Positions 50,592 to 58,897 of a DNA stretch of 61,962 bases are shown piece after piece; the stretch's first letter is position 1; the number at the start of each line of letters is the position of its first letter. The notes under the pieces are model-generated. The model searched no databases. It had not been told where the DNA came from and saw only the letters and a program-made list of their open reading frames with translations. A program made the translations under genes and the position numbers. This DNA comes from DASUKL01 sp036278755 (GTDB taxonomy: Bacteria; Chloroflexota; Limnocylindria; Limnocylindrales; CSP1-4): positions 1 to 61,962 of the forward strand of contig DASUKL010000017.1 in assembly GCA_036278755.1 (NCBI GenBank), given 5' to 3'.

Positions 50592-51433
50592 GATTCACTC
50601 CGCGCGGCTGGACCTCGGGACCCCACGACCCGCCGTTCGAAGCTGCGCAATACCGTCATCACGACCGTCGCCCCGACGGCGATGATCGCGACGAGTCCGA
50701 AGACGCTCGCGGAGTCGAACTGGCCCTGATAGAGGAGCAGCAGCTGACCCACGCCCAGCGCGATCAACGACAACTCGGTCACGATGATCCCGGTGAGGGC
50801 CATGCCGAAGCCGAAGACGAGAGCGGTGAAGATCGCCGGGGATGCACCCGGCACGAGGACCTCGCGCCAGATCTGGCCTTCCGAAGCACCGAACGCGTGG
50901 GCCATCTCCGGAAACCCCGGATCGATGTCACGGACACCGGCCCTGGTCGTCGCGATGATGTACGGCGCCGCGAAGAGCCAGACGACGAGCACTTCTGCTG
51001 GGCGCGTGATCCCGATGGCGATCAGGACGATCGGCATGACCACGACCATCGGCATCACCAGGGCAACGTCGAGGTAGGGCCGCAGCGCTTGATCGAGGTG
51101 TGGGGCGCGGCCCATCAGGAAGCCGATGGGAACGCCACTCGCCGCGGCGAGCAGGAATCCCGCGAGCATCGTCCCACCGCTCTCGATGAGGCCATTCCAG
51201 ACCTTGGGATCGCTCAGCAATACCGGGATCGCAGCAAGGATCTGGGATGTGGTCGGGATGAGGAAATTGCCCTGCAAGGCGGCGTAGATCTGCCAGGCGA
51301 TGGCCACGACCGCGGCCACGAGCAGTGGCAGCAGGAGCCGGAGCAAGGCACGGACGATCGGCGCCGAGGCACGCGCGGACGCAGCCGCCGGGGCTGCATC
51401 GTGGCGGTCCTGGCCAGCGGTCTGTTCGCGCAT
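50588..51433 (-). CDS. ABC transporter permease (SsuC/ThiX type), second permease
   Basis: A 281-residue membrane subunit with the same fold as the permease encoded at 49012 but clearly different sequence (IVRALLRLLLPLLVAAVVAIAWQIY; FGASEGQIWREVLVPGASPAIFTALVFGFGMALTGIIVTEL). ATG 51433 follows GTG 51436; GGAG is about 8 bases upstream. With the other permease and the ATPase it makes the importer for the ligand of the lipoprotein encoded at 51460. Confidence 0.9.
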   Translation of the reverse strand: MREQTAGQDRHDAAPAAASARASAPIVRALLRLLLPLLVAAVVAIAWQIYAALQGNFLIPTTSQILAAIPVLLSDPKVWNGLIESGGTMLAGFLLAAASGVPIGFLMGRAPHLDQALRPYLDVALVMPMVVVMPIVLIAIGITRPAEVLVVWLFAAPYIIATTRAGVRDIDPGFPEMAHAFGASEGQIWREVLVPGASPAIFTALVFGFGMALTGIIVTELSLIALGVGQLLLLYQGQFDSASVFGLVAIIAVGATVVMTVLRSFERRVVGSRGPAARSES

Positions 51434-51459
51434 CACTCCGACTCCACGCTGGGACGGGC

Positions 51460-52500
51460 CTAGTACTTGGTGGCGTCAGACTGACCGATGGCGGCAAGCG
51501 CTGCCTTCATCGGGCTGTCGTCGAGGACCTGATCACGTGTGGTCGGGATGTCGAAGGCCTCGAGGGTCTTCTGCAACCCGTCGCTGGCCAGGCCGCCATT
51601 GGCGTACCACAGCTGCTTGTCGATGAACTGGGTGGCGATATCCGAGACGTCGCCCGACTCAGGCAGGTACTTCGCGACGAGCCCGGCGATCTGGGTTGGA
51701 TCCTGATACAGGCTTCGGATGGCTTTGAGCTGCGCCTCCAGGAAGGCGGTGACGATCGAACCGTGGTCCTTGATCGTGTCCGCGTTGGTGAAGACGTAGT
51801 CGTCAGCCAGGCCGGGCATGTCCTGCCCGAAGTAGGTGATCGCCAGCTTGCCAGGGCTGGCCTTGTCGATGGTGATGGCGTCGGGCAGGCCGAGAGTGGA
51901 GCCCTCGATCTCACCGGAGACGATGGCCTTGGCCCGCAGTGGCGAGTCCGGGATCGTGACCAGCGTCGGCTTGATGTCGGGGCAGTTGGCCTTGAAGTAG
52001 AGGTTCATGAGGAGGGTGTAGCCGCTGGTCTGGGAGTAGATCCCGACCGGCTTGCCATCGAGCTTGGTGCAGTCGGTGTTGTCCTTCAGGGTGACCCACG
52101 TCACGAGGTCGGCATTCCGTGTCCCGATGACCTTGATCGGCGCGCCCTTGCTAGCGGCCAAGGCACCGATGGCCAGGGTGTCAGCCGTGAACTGCACCTG
52201 ATTGCCGGCCAGTGACTGGAAGACAAGGTCGGACGAGGTCAGCTGGGCGGCGGAGATGTTGTACCCCTGGCTCTTGAGGTCATCGATGGCCATCAGCAGG
52301 GGCAGGTACGAGAGGTCGGGGGTCGAGTTCCAGGCGATCTTCATTTCCGCTGTATCGATAGAAGCGGCGGCGGAGGCGCTACTGGACGCGCTGGAACTGC
52401 TCGCTGGCGAGCTCGTGGAAGGCGACGAGGTTGCCCCCGTGCTGCATCCGGCGACGACGATCGCGGCCAGAAGCCCGAGGGAGCGAGATCTCAGGTTCAT
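51460..52500 (-). CDS. ABC transporter substrate-binding lipoprotein (NMT1/THI5-like)
   Basis: A 346-residue receptor. The signal is LGLLAAIVVAGC (lipobox VAGC), followed by a long Ser/Ala tether and MKIAWNSTPDLSYLPLLMAIDDLKSQGYNISAAQLTSSDLVFQSLAGNQVQFTADTL, the opening of NMT1/SsuA-like proteins. GGAGAGGG precedes ATG 52500. The NMT1 family binds thiamine-precursor pyrimidines, sulfonates, nitrate or riboflavin-type ligands; the surrounding genes favour a pyrimidine. The gap 52501-52658 before it probably carries an internal promoter. Confidence 0.9.
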   Translation of the reverse strand: MNLRSRSLGLLAAIVVAGCSTGATSSPSTSSPASSSSASSSASAAASIDTAEMKIAWNSTPDLSYLPLLMAIDDLKSQGYNISAAQLTSSDLVFQSLAGNQVQFTADTLAIGALAASKGAPIKVIGTRNADLVTWVTLKDNTDCTKLDGKPVGIYSQTSGYTLLMNLYFKANCPDIKPTLVTIPDSPLRAKAIVSGEIEGSTLGLPDAITIDKASPGKLAITYFGQDMPGLADDYVFTNADTIKDHGSIVTAFLEAQLKAIRSLYQDPTQIAGLVAKYLPESGDVSDIATQFIDKQLWYANGGLASDGLQKTLEAFDIPTTRDQVLDDSPMKAALAAIGQSDATKY

Positions 52501-52658
52501 TTTCCCTCTCCGATTTGGATATGGAAGGCTGCGTATGGCTGGGGACCAGTGGTCTCGGGCGGTCGCGACGGCGGTCTGCGCCCGCAACCGTGGCTCGTAC
52601 CTCATGCGCGCCTCACCCGGCGTGGCACCTTCGGCTCCACCCGCGCGTGGGTCGATGA

Positions 52659-53657
52659 TCAGGGATGACCCATAGGCGCCTCCAGCGCTGTGGCGCGGAT
52701 GCGCGGGAGGGCGGACGCAGCCACATCCGCTCGCTCCGGGGCCCGTTTCCCGATGGTGGCCGTGATCTGACCGAGCGAATGCAGCCCGCGCTCACGCATC
52801 CAGGCCTCGATGCCGTCGATCACACGCAACATCGAGTCGGGATGGGTGAAGGTCGCCGTCCCCACCTGCACCGCCGCCGCCCCCACGGCCAGGAACTGGA
52901 GGGCATCACGGGCGGTGGCGATGCCACCCACACCGATGACCGGGATGCGCACGGCCTGGGCGACCTCGGACACCATGCGCAGAGCGACCGGCTTGATCGC
53001 GGGGCCAGACACGCCGCCTGCGCCGTTGCCGAGGAGTGGGCGTCGAGCCTCCAGGCTCACGCCCAGGCCCAGCAGTGTGTTGATCGCCGAGACCGCCGTC
53101 GCCCCGCCCGCCTCCGCAGCCTGGGCGATCTCGACGATGGAGGTCACGTTGGGGGTCAGCTTCGCGATGATCGGCACGGACGTGCGAGCCACGACGGAGC
53201 GCACCACAGCCTCCACGGCCATCGGGTCGGAGCCGATCTCGAGGCCACCGGCCTCGAGGTTAGGACAGGAGATGTTGACCTCGATTGCGGCGATACCAGA
53301 CACCCCGTCGAGGCGAGCCGCGACCCGTTCGTACTCGCCGATCGTCAGCCCCCCGATGCTCACGATGGTCGGTGGGCTCGAGGCCACGTAGCGCGGCAGG
53401 ACGGACGTCAGGAAGCCATCGATGCCGGGGCTCGGTATGCCCACGGAGTTGAGCATCACGCCGCCCGTCTCGGTCAGACGGTCGGCCGGGTTGCCCGAAC
53501 GCCGGTCGAAGAAGATCGTCTTCGTCACCAGTGCGCCGAGCCGGTCGAGGTCGATGAGGTCGCCGAGTTCAGGTCCGAAGCAGCCCGACGCCGGCATGAC
53601 CGGATTGGCCAGATGCAACGAGCCGATGTCGAGGCTCAGGTCCGGTCTGACGCTCAC
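52659..53657 (-). CDS. pyrD: Dihydroorotate dehydrogenase catalytic subunit (class 1B)
   Basis: A 332-residue FMN barrel. Seen are NPVMPASGCFG, NSVGIPSPGIDGFLTSVLPRY, VNISCPNLEAGGLEIGSDP with the active-site Cys, IIAKLTPNVTSIVEIAQAAEAGGATAVSAINTLLG, LGNGAGGVSGPAIKP and IPVIGVGGIATARDALQFLAVGAAAVQVGTA (FMN phosphate). It starts at GTG 53657, overlapping the PyrK stop. With PyrK it interconverts dihydroorotate and orotate using NAD. It lacks the extra ferredoxin domain of dihydropyrimidine dehydrogenase PreA, so it is PyrD-type. Confidence 0.92.
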   Translation of the reverse strand: MSVRPDLSLDIGSLHLANPVMPASGCFGPELGDLIDLDRLGALVTKTIFFDRRSGNPADRLTETGGVMLNSVGIPSPGIDGFLTSVLPRYVASSPPTIVSIGGLTIGEYERVAARLDGVSGIAAIEVNISCPNLEAGGLEIGSDPMAVEAVVRSVVARTSVPIIAKLTPNVTSIVEIAQAAEAGGATAVSAINTLLGLGVSLEARRPLLGNGAGGVSGPAIKPVALRMVSEVAQAVRIPVIGVGGIATARDALQFLAVGAAAVQVGTATFTHPDSMLRVIDGIEAWMRERGLHSLGQITATIGKRAPERADVAASALPRIRATALEAPMGHP

Positions 53658-54442
53658 GCCAGTGCCCCACGTGCCACGCGGAAGGCCGGTCCGTTGGTAC
53701 AGACCAGGGGGGCCTCCTCGCCCAACCCTGGCGCTCCGCTCGAGCACCCGTGGCAGTAGCCGATGCCGCAGGCCATGTGGGCCTCGATGGAGACCTGGAC
53801 CTCGGCCCCGTGGGAGTCACCGAGGTCGGCCGCCAGACGGAGCAGGCGTTCGGATCCACAGACGAAGATCTGGTCGGGGCCCGTCACGTCGAACCGCCGA
53901 AGCAGTTCCCTCCGTACAGCGGCCGGGTCGCTCGAGCCATCGGTGTCCAGCACGTCGATGATCTCGATCGATCCGTCCCCTCCGTACAGCGCCGCGCCCG
54001 CTGCCGCCTGCTTGTCCCGGCGGCTGGCGACGGCCACGACTCGGACGCCCTCGGAGACCCCGCGGAGGGCCAAGGCGGTGAGCGAGCATGTGCCGATGCC
54101 CCGGCCGAGGAGGAGGATGGTCGACGCCCCCGCTCGCAACTTGAAGCCAGTCCCCAGCGGACCCACCGTCGTCATCTGCTCACCTGATCGCCAGGTGGTC
54201 AGGGCCGCGGTCCCTTCGCCCACGACCCGATAGACGACATCGATCGACCCCGCCGCGCGATCCCAGCGACAGAGGGCCATGGGCCGGGGCAGGAGCGGCG
54301 TCAGGCCGTCCTGGCGAGCGATGGTGAGCATGGCGAACTGCCCGGGCTGCGCACCGTCGGCCACCGCGGGTGCGTCGAGGGTGAGTTGCCAGTAGTCGGA
54401 GATGAGGCGCTCATTGCGGAGGACGGGCGCCCGGATCAGCAT
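53654..54442 (-). CDS. pyrK: Dihydroorotate dehydrogenase electron-transfer subunit
   Basis: A 262-residue FAD/[2Fe-2S] reductase. It has a ferredoxin-reductase-like N-terminus (APVLRNERLISDYWQLTLDAPAVADGAQPGQFAML), the FAD contact LPRPMALCRW, the NAD domain ILLLGRGIGTCSLTALA and the cluster motif MACGIGYCHGC...LVCTNGPAF. ATG 54442 gives the family's usual start; GTG 54523 would add 27 residues. It passes electrons between the FMN of PyrD and NAD. Reversibility of such enzymes fits either orotate synthesis or its reduction for catabolism. Confidence 0.88.
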   Translation of the reverse strand: MLIRAPVLRNERLISDYWQLTLDAPAVADGAQPGQFAMLTIARQDGLTPLLPRPMALCRWDRAAGSIDVVYRVVGEGTAALTTWRSGEQMTTVGPLGTGFKLRAGASTILLLGRGIGTCSLTALALRGVSEGVRVVAVASRRDKQAAAGAALYGGDGSIEIIDVLDTDGSSDPAAVRRELLRRFDVTGPDQIFVCGSERLLRLAADLGDSHGAEVQVSIEAHMACGIGYCHGCSSGAPGLGEEAPLVCTNGPAFRVARGALA

Positions 54443-54539
54443 CGGTCGCACCCGGAAGTCGGCGCCGTCATCCTCGAGCGTCGTGAGCCGATAGCTGCGA
54501 AGGCTCGGCGCACCGGATACCACCTCGACGCGTCCGCGC

Positions 54540-55346
54540 CTACGCGTCCGCACCGGCGAGGGCCGGCCGCGTGATGGGGGAGGTGGCATCACCGGAACGA
54601 GCCTCGACATGGCCGAGAGCTGCGGAGATCGCCTCGGCCTCCTCGAGGAGGGAGGCCAGCATCGTGTCGCGCTGGGCGTTCACGCGGTGTTCAGGGGCGA
54701 CGATCGATAGGCTGGCGATCACTTCCGCGCCCGCCGCTCGGACGGGCACGGAGAGGGCCGTGACGCCGACCTCCATCTCCTCGTCGCAGACGGCATAACC
54801 CGCGGCCCGGACCCGTGCCAGCTCGGTGAGGACGGCAGCCTTGGTCGTCGGGGTCGTGTCCGTGAACTTGAGGAGCTCTTCGCGCTTGAGGGCCTCCTCC
54901 GCTTCCGCCGCGGGCCTGAAGGCGAGGATGGCCCGCGCTGACGCAGCCGCGTGATACGGCATCCGCTGGCCAACATGCATGAAGAAGCGGAGTGGCCGAG
55001 GACTCTCGGCGGTGGCGACGCAGATCGCGTCGCCATTCACGTACTCGGTGAGGAAGACCGACTCGGTCGTGCGTGCGCAGAGCGTCGTCATGTGCGGTTG
55101 GGCGACGCTGAGGAGCGTGTTCTGCTGACGGTAGGCGGCACCCCACTCCAAGACCGCGGGCCCCAGGCGGTAGCGCTTGCTGGCCACATCCTGGACCACG
55201 ACGTTGTACCGGCCGAGGTCAGTGACCAGCCGATGAGCTGTGGAGGCGGGGATCCCGAGCTGTTCCGCGAGCTTCATGACGCCCAGCCCGGACTCCGCAT
55301 CGCTGAGCATCTGAAGGACCTGGACAAGCCGGTCGATGCTGCGCAC
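54540..55346 (-). CDS. IclR family transcriptional regulator (second)
   Basis: A 268-residue regulator. The helix-turn-helix is SIDRLVQVLQMLSDAESGLGVMKLAEQLGIPASTAHRLVTDLGRY; the effector domain includes SARAILAFRP and GYAVCDEEMEVGVTALSVPVRAAGAEVIASLSIVAPEHRV. GTG 55346 is chosen with TGAGGT upstream; TTG 55364 is an alternative. It is the first gene of the minus-strand pyrimidine run and its presumed local regulator. Its 5' region abuts a broken transposase, so part of the promoter may have been replaced. Confidence 0.9.
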   Translation of the reverse strand: MRSIDRLVQVLQMLSDAESGLGVMKLAEQLGIPASTAHRLVTDLGRYNVVVQDVASKRYRLGPAVLEWGAAYRQQNTLLSVAQPHMTTLCARTTESVFLTEYVNGDAICVATAESPRPLRFFMHVGQRMPYHAAASARAILAFRPAAEAEEALKREELLKFTDTTPTTKAAVLTELARVRAAGYAVCDEEMEVGVTALSVPVRAAGAEVIASLSIVAPEHRVNAQRDTMLASLLEEAEAISAALGHVEARSGDATSPITRPALAGADA

Positions 55347-55366
55347 GTGAATCGTGAACCTCAAAA

Positions 55367-55910
55367 ATGGAAGTCACTTCCGTTTGGAAGGTTCGCATCA
55401 TAGGCAGCCGGGAGACTGCGGTCAAGGCCCTCGACGCGCGCCTGGTGGTGCTGACCCACGTCCTCGCCGGCGAGCTCGATGTGGGCGCGGCGGCGACCTA
55501 CCTGCAGCCCTCGCGCGCCAGGTCCGCCGGCTGCTCGAGCGCTACCGCATGGCGGGGGCCGCGGCGCTCGTCCATGGCAATCGCGGCCGGACACCCGTCA
55601 ACCGGACCGCGTCGGCGGTCCGCGCCCGGCTAGTCGAGCTGGCCACGACCGAGTTCACGGGCTTCAACCCGGTCCGTCTGGCGGAGCGTCTCGCCGAGGA
55701 GGGTCGAGCGGAGCTGGCCGTCTCGCCCGGGACGACCCGGCGGATCATGGCCGAGGCCGGGCAGGCGCTGCCGCGGACCCGCCGCCCGGCCCGGCATCGG
55801 TCGCGTCGGGAACGGATGCCCCGGGCGGGGATGCTCCTGCAGGTCGATGGCAGCCGCCACGACTGGCTCGAGGGCCGGGGTCCGATGCTGACCCTCATCG
55901 GGGGAAGGCT
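55367..55910 (+). pseudogene. Broken ISNCY-type (IS1202-group) transposase remnant
   Basis: The N-terminal helix-turn-helix is split by a frameshift: residues up to GELDVGAAATYLQPS (from ATG 55367) are in one frame, then RQVRRLLERYRMAGAAALVHGNRGR continues in another from about 55515. The frame runs through RRERMPRAGMLLQVDGSRHDWLEGRGPMLTLIGG and is lost around 55910, before the remaining catalytic acidic residues. Only about 180 of the expected 400-plus residues remain. The end abuts the 3' end of the LLM gene. The element cannot move by itself. Confidence 0.8.
55369..55391. promoter_or_regulatory. Putative IclR operator upstream of the second iclR gene
   Basis: GGAAGTCACTTCC (55369-55381) is a perfect 6-bp dyad about one central base, followed by another GGAAGG half-site at 55386-55391. 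It lies 23 bases upstream of the GTG at 55346. The resemblance to TGGAA/TTCCA-type IclR sites suggests autoregulation. A TGGAAGG also occurs at 52519-52525 ahead of the receptor gene. Confidence 0.4.
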
Positions 55911-55919
55911 CGATCGGCA

Positions 55920-56993
55920 TCAATCGACCGGCGACGACGTGGTCCGTTCGGCCAAGAGAGGAGCGACTGCCTCGATGTTGTCGAGAACTAGCTGAACGCC
56001 GGTCTTGCGATCCAGGACATTACGGATGATACCCAAGGTCACTCCAAGGTCCTCGTAGGCTCGAACCTTAGCTCGGACAGCGTCGGGCGTGCCGACGAAT
56101 GCTATCTTGTCGATGACGCTTTCGTCGATCAGCCGCAAGGCCCCATCGACGTCACCGGATAGGTAGGTCTCACGGATCTGACGATGTCTTTCGCCGAGCC
56201 CAGCCTTGGCCATGGTGAACTGATGATGATCCTCGCGTAGGTAGTAGAGACACGCACGCTGAGCCGCCTCCCATACCTTGCCTGGATCTCGATTCGCTGC
56301 CATGACCATGCTGCAACCGATCTCGACCTCTGACGGGTCTCGGCCGACGGACGCTGCCCCAGCGGCGATCTCGCCGCGGGCCCATTCGATGTACTCGGGC
56401 GTGGACAGTGAGTTCAAGATGACCCCGTCCGCATATGCACCTGCGACGCGTAGCACGAGCGGCCCGGTTCCACCAACGTAGATCGGGACACTGACCGGGG
56501 CAAGCGTCGGTTGCAGATCGCTCGCGGCAGTACCTATTCCGTAGGTTTGCGGAATCCACGCGTTATGAAGGCTAAACAGATTGCCATCATAATCGAGTCT
56601 CCGGCCGGCCAGGATTTCTCGGATGATCTCGACGTATTCCTTCATCCTGAGAGCGACCTTCTCGACCTTCACGCCGTGGTTGGGCTCGATCTTGAGTCGC
56701 CCACCTGCACCAATACCGAGCAGGCGGAAGCGATTACCTGTGGCTTCATTGAGCGTAACAACGGACATCGCCAACAGCGTTGGGGTGCGAGTGTAGATGG
56801 GTACGACATTCGTCCCCAACATGATCGTTGAGGTCGCACGTGCTACTTCAGCAAGGGACACAAAGCAGTCTCTGACCGCGGACTCGCCGATGAAGGCGTA
56901 ATCCACACCAGCATCCTCGCCTACCTGGATCGACCGCACCACTGCAGCGAGATCTAGGTCCAATAGGCTGTAGTAACTGAGGCCAAACCGCAT
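55920..56993 (-). CDS. LLM class flavin/F420-dependent oxidoreductase
   Basis: A 357-residue luciferase-like monooxygenase-fold protein, related to methylene-tetrahydromethanopterin reductase-type F420 enzymes. Seen are MRFGLSYYSLLDLDLAAVVRSIQVGEDAGVDYAFIGES, IMLGTNVVPIYTRTPTLLAMSVVTLNEATGNRFRLLGIGAG and VPIYVGGTGPLVLRVAGAYADGVILNS. AAGGAG stands 8 bases before ATG 56993. Its DNA is visibly poorer in G and C than every neighbour (for example around 56520-56640), and it adjoins a broken transposase, both signs of recent acquisition. The substrate is unknown. Confidence 0.9.
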   Translation of the reverse strand: MRFGLSYYSLLDLDLAAVVRSIQVGEDAGVDYAFIGESAVRDCFVSLAEVARATSTIMLGTNVVPIYTRTPTLLAMSVVTLNEATGNRFRLLGIGAGGRLKIEPNHGVKVEKVALRMKEYVEIIREILAGRRLDYDGNLFSLHNAWIPQTYGIGTAASDLQPTLAPVSVPIYVGGTGPLVLRVAGAYADGVILNSLSTPEYIEWARGEIAAGAASVGRDPSEVEIGCSMVMAANRDPGKVWEAAQRACLYYLREDHHQFTMAKAGLGERHRQIRETYLSGDVDGALRLIDESVIDKIAFVGTPDAVRAKVRAYEDLGVTLGIIRNVLDRKTGVQLVLDNIEAVAPLLAERTTSSPVD

Positions 56994-57342
56994 TCGAGCT
57001 GCTCCTTCAAAGCTGGGTCAAGTCTCGTCACGACCAATCTCCGCACCATCGAGAGGACGTTCGCTAACGAGGCTGACGATCTCGTAGCACGCCACGTTGG
57101 GGACGCTCGGCCGTCGCACCCGCGAAATCCGGAAGCCTCTTCCATCAAGCGGAAGGATTCGCGACGGTAGCCGCTCTGTGCCGGTCGTGTCAAGGGAGGC
57201 GGGCGTCTCTCGGCAAAGGGGCGCTTGGGAGGGCCTTTTGTCCGCGTGGCCGTACCATCAGCAGGCCGCGCCAGCGCTCCTCCTGACCCCGTCAGCGAAC
57301 GCGGCCCGTTCGGTCGAGCGCCCTCATCGAGGTCTGGTCCCG
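56994..57342. other. Intergenic stretch, no supported gene
   Basis: About 350 bases between the LLM gene and the small membrane protein. The first 100 or so bases share the lower GC of the LLM gene; the rest returns to high GC. I see no conserved motif, no RNA and no clear promoter, apart from the Shine-Dalgarno of the LLM gene near 57001-57006 on the minus strand. Confidence 0.45.
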
Positions 57343-57621
57343 ATGCTCGATCTGCTCGGGCTTGGTGCGGCGAGCTGGGGCGCCCTGATGGCCCTGGCAC
57401 CCATGCTGCAGGTGCGGCGCATCATCGCCCGACGTTCCTCGGCCGACGTCTCGCTCGGCTACCTCAGTGTCCTCGAGATCGGCTTCGTGCTGTGGATCGC
57501 CTACGGCATCGCCCTTGGCAGCCCCGTCCTTGTGGTGCCGAACGTCCTGGCCGCGCTCATCGGCGCGTTCGCGCTCCTGGTGAGCTGGCGCTACCGAGGG
57601 ACCGATCCGGGTCGAAGGTAG
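57343..57621 (+). CDS. SemiSWEET/PQ-loop family small membrane protein
   Basis: A 92-residue protein with three hydrophobic segments, the size of a bacterial SemiSWEET. The first segment leads into APMLQVRRIIARRSSADVSLGYLSVLEIGFVLWIAYGIALG, where P-M-L-Q and the Ser/Asp-rich loop match the PQ-loop pattern, then VLVVPNVLAALIGAFALLVSW. Members dimerise to move sugars across the membrane. ATG 57343 is used; GAGG lies about 10 bases upstream, and in-frame upstream codons lack a motif. It stands alone. Confidence 0.75.
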   Translation: MLDLLGLGAASWGALMALAPMLQVRRIIARRSSADVSLGYLSVLEIGFVLWIAYGIALGSPVLVVPNVLAALIGAFALLVSWRYRGTDPGRR

Positions 57622-57810
57622 GTCTTAGGACCAACGACCAGCGGCCGGATCCCAGTTCCTCCCGGTGAGGCCACCTCCTTCCGCAGCCGAACGACGGACT
57701 GGCCGGCCTCCCGGGCGAGAACCGAGCCGCGCGTCGAGAGCCTGGCGGAAAGGCGCCTGCGTTGCCCTACCTCACGACCCGGTACCCGGCGATCGCCTCG
57801 GCGACCATGC

Positions 57811-57972
57811 GCTGGACCCCCGCTCATCGGGCACCTGGCCGACGCCGTGGGACTGCCGCTGGCACTCGGGATCGTGCCGCTCCTCACGGCCGCCATCGTC
57901 CTGATCGTCCGAATGAGCCGCGGCTTCGCTCCCGTCGGCGCTCGGGCTGCCCCTGGCGCCGGAGCCGGCTGA
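57811..57972 (+). pseudogene. Possible C-terminal fragment of an MFS transporter
   Basis: One frame reads GPPLIGHLADAVGLPLALGIVPLLTAAIVLIVRMSRG and ends at TGA 57970. This resembles the last two helices of a major facilitator (P-x-I-G-x-L-A-D followed by a hydrophobic helix). Nothing upstream in any frame supplies the other helices, so it would be a decayed remnant. The identification rests on about 35 residues and is weak. Confidence 0.35.
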
Positions 57973-57997
57973 GCACCCGGCGATCGTCGGAGCCGGG

Positions 57998-58897
57998 TCA
58001 GAGCTGCGCCTGTTCGGCCCGGGCCTCCCACTGCACATGCTCGGGCGTCTCGAGCTGGAACGTCGAGTGCCGCACATCGAAGTCGTCGGCCAGGCACCTC
58101 CCGAGATGGTCGAGGATGTCGCCCGGCTTCGCCCCCTCGGCCAGGACGACATGGGCGCTGACCACGTTCATGCCGCTCGTGATCGTCCAGGCATGCAGGT
58201 CGTGGACGTTGACGACCCCCGGGGCCTCGACGATATGCGCGCGGACGTGGTCGAGGTCGATGCCCTTGGGCGTGGCCTCCAGCAGCACGTCGAGCGCCTC
58301 GCGCAGGAGGTGCCAGGTCCGCGGCAGGATCAGCAGGCCGATGACGACCGAGGCGACGATGTCGGCTCCCGTCCAGCCCGTGATCCGGATCACGATCGCG
58401 GCGACGATGACCGCCACCGACCCGGCCAGGTCGCCGATGACTTCGAGATAGGCGCCGCGCATGTTGAGGCTCCGGCTCTGGGCGCCGTGCAGGACGGATA
58501 GCGACACGACGTTGGCCAGCAGGCCGACCAGGGCCACGGCCAGCATGAGGTCAGAGGTGATGTCGGCCGGCTCCGAGAGGCGGCCCCAGGCCTCGAACAG
58601 GACGTAGGCTGCGACGCCGAAGAGCAGGATCGCGTTGGCGACGGCGGCCAGGATCTCGAGCCGCAGGTACCCGAAGGTCCGCTCGCTCGTGGCCGGCCGA
58701 CCGGCGATCCAGATCGCGGCCAGCGCCAGCCCCATGCCGAACACGTCGGTGAAGACGTGGCCCGCATCGGCCAGAAGGGCCAGGCTGTTGGACAGCAGGC
58801 TGCCGACGACCTCGACGACGAAGACCGCAAGACTCAGGCCGAAGACGCCGAGCAGGCGCGTCCGATGCGCGGCCGCGGCCGAGTGGACGTGGGGCAT
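57998..58897 (-). CDS. Cation diffusion facilitator (CzcD/ZitB type) metal efflux protein
   Basis: A 299-residue CDF transporter. Six membrane helices carry the metal site: LLADAGHVFTDVFGMG in helix 2 (D/H...D) and YLEVIGDLAGSVAVIVAA in helix 5 (D...). The cytoplasmic domain follows (APGVVNVHDLHAWTITSGMNVVSAHVVL, ending in a His-containing C-terminus). It exchanges Zn2+, Cd2+ or Co2+ for protons. It overlaps the ArsR stop (ATGA), so the metal sensor controls it directly. The His-rich first loop of eukaryotic ZnTs is missing, as usual in bacteria. Confidence 0.93.
   Translation of the reverse strand: MPHVHSAAAAHRTRLLGVFGLSLAVFVVEVVGSLLSNSLALLADAGHVFTDVFGMGLALAAIWIAGRPATSERTFGYLRLEILAAVANAILLFGVAAYVLFEAWGRLSEPADITSDLMLAVALVGLLANVVSLSVLHGAQSRSLNMRGAYLEVIGDLAGSVAVIVAAIVIRITGWTGADIVASVVIGLLILPRTWHLLREALDVLLEATPKGIDLDHVRAHIVEAPGVVNVHDLHAWTITSGMNVVSAHVVLAEGAKPGDILDHLGRCLADDFDVRHSTFQLETPEHVQWEARAEQAQL

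Noticed and set aside
52659..54442. PyrD/PyrK as dihydropyrimidine dehydrogenase PreA/PreT (uracil reduction)
   Set aside because: The PyrD product lacks the C-terminal ferredoxin domain of PreA, and the partner has the PyrK cluster motif rather than the PreT glutamate-synthase-like layout.
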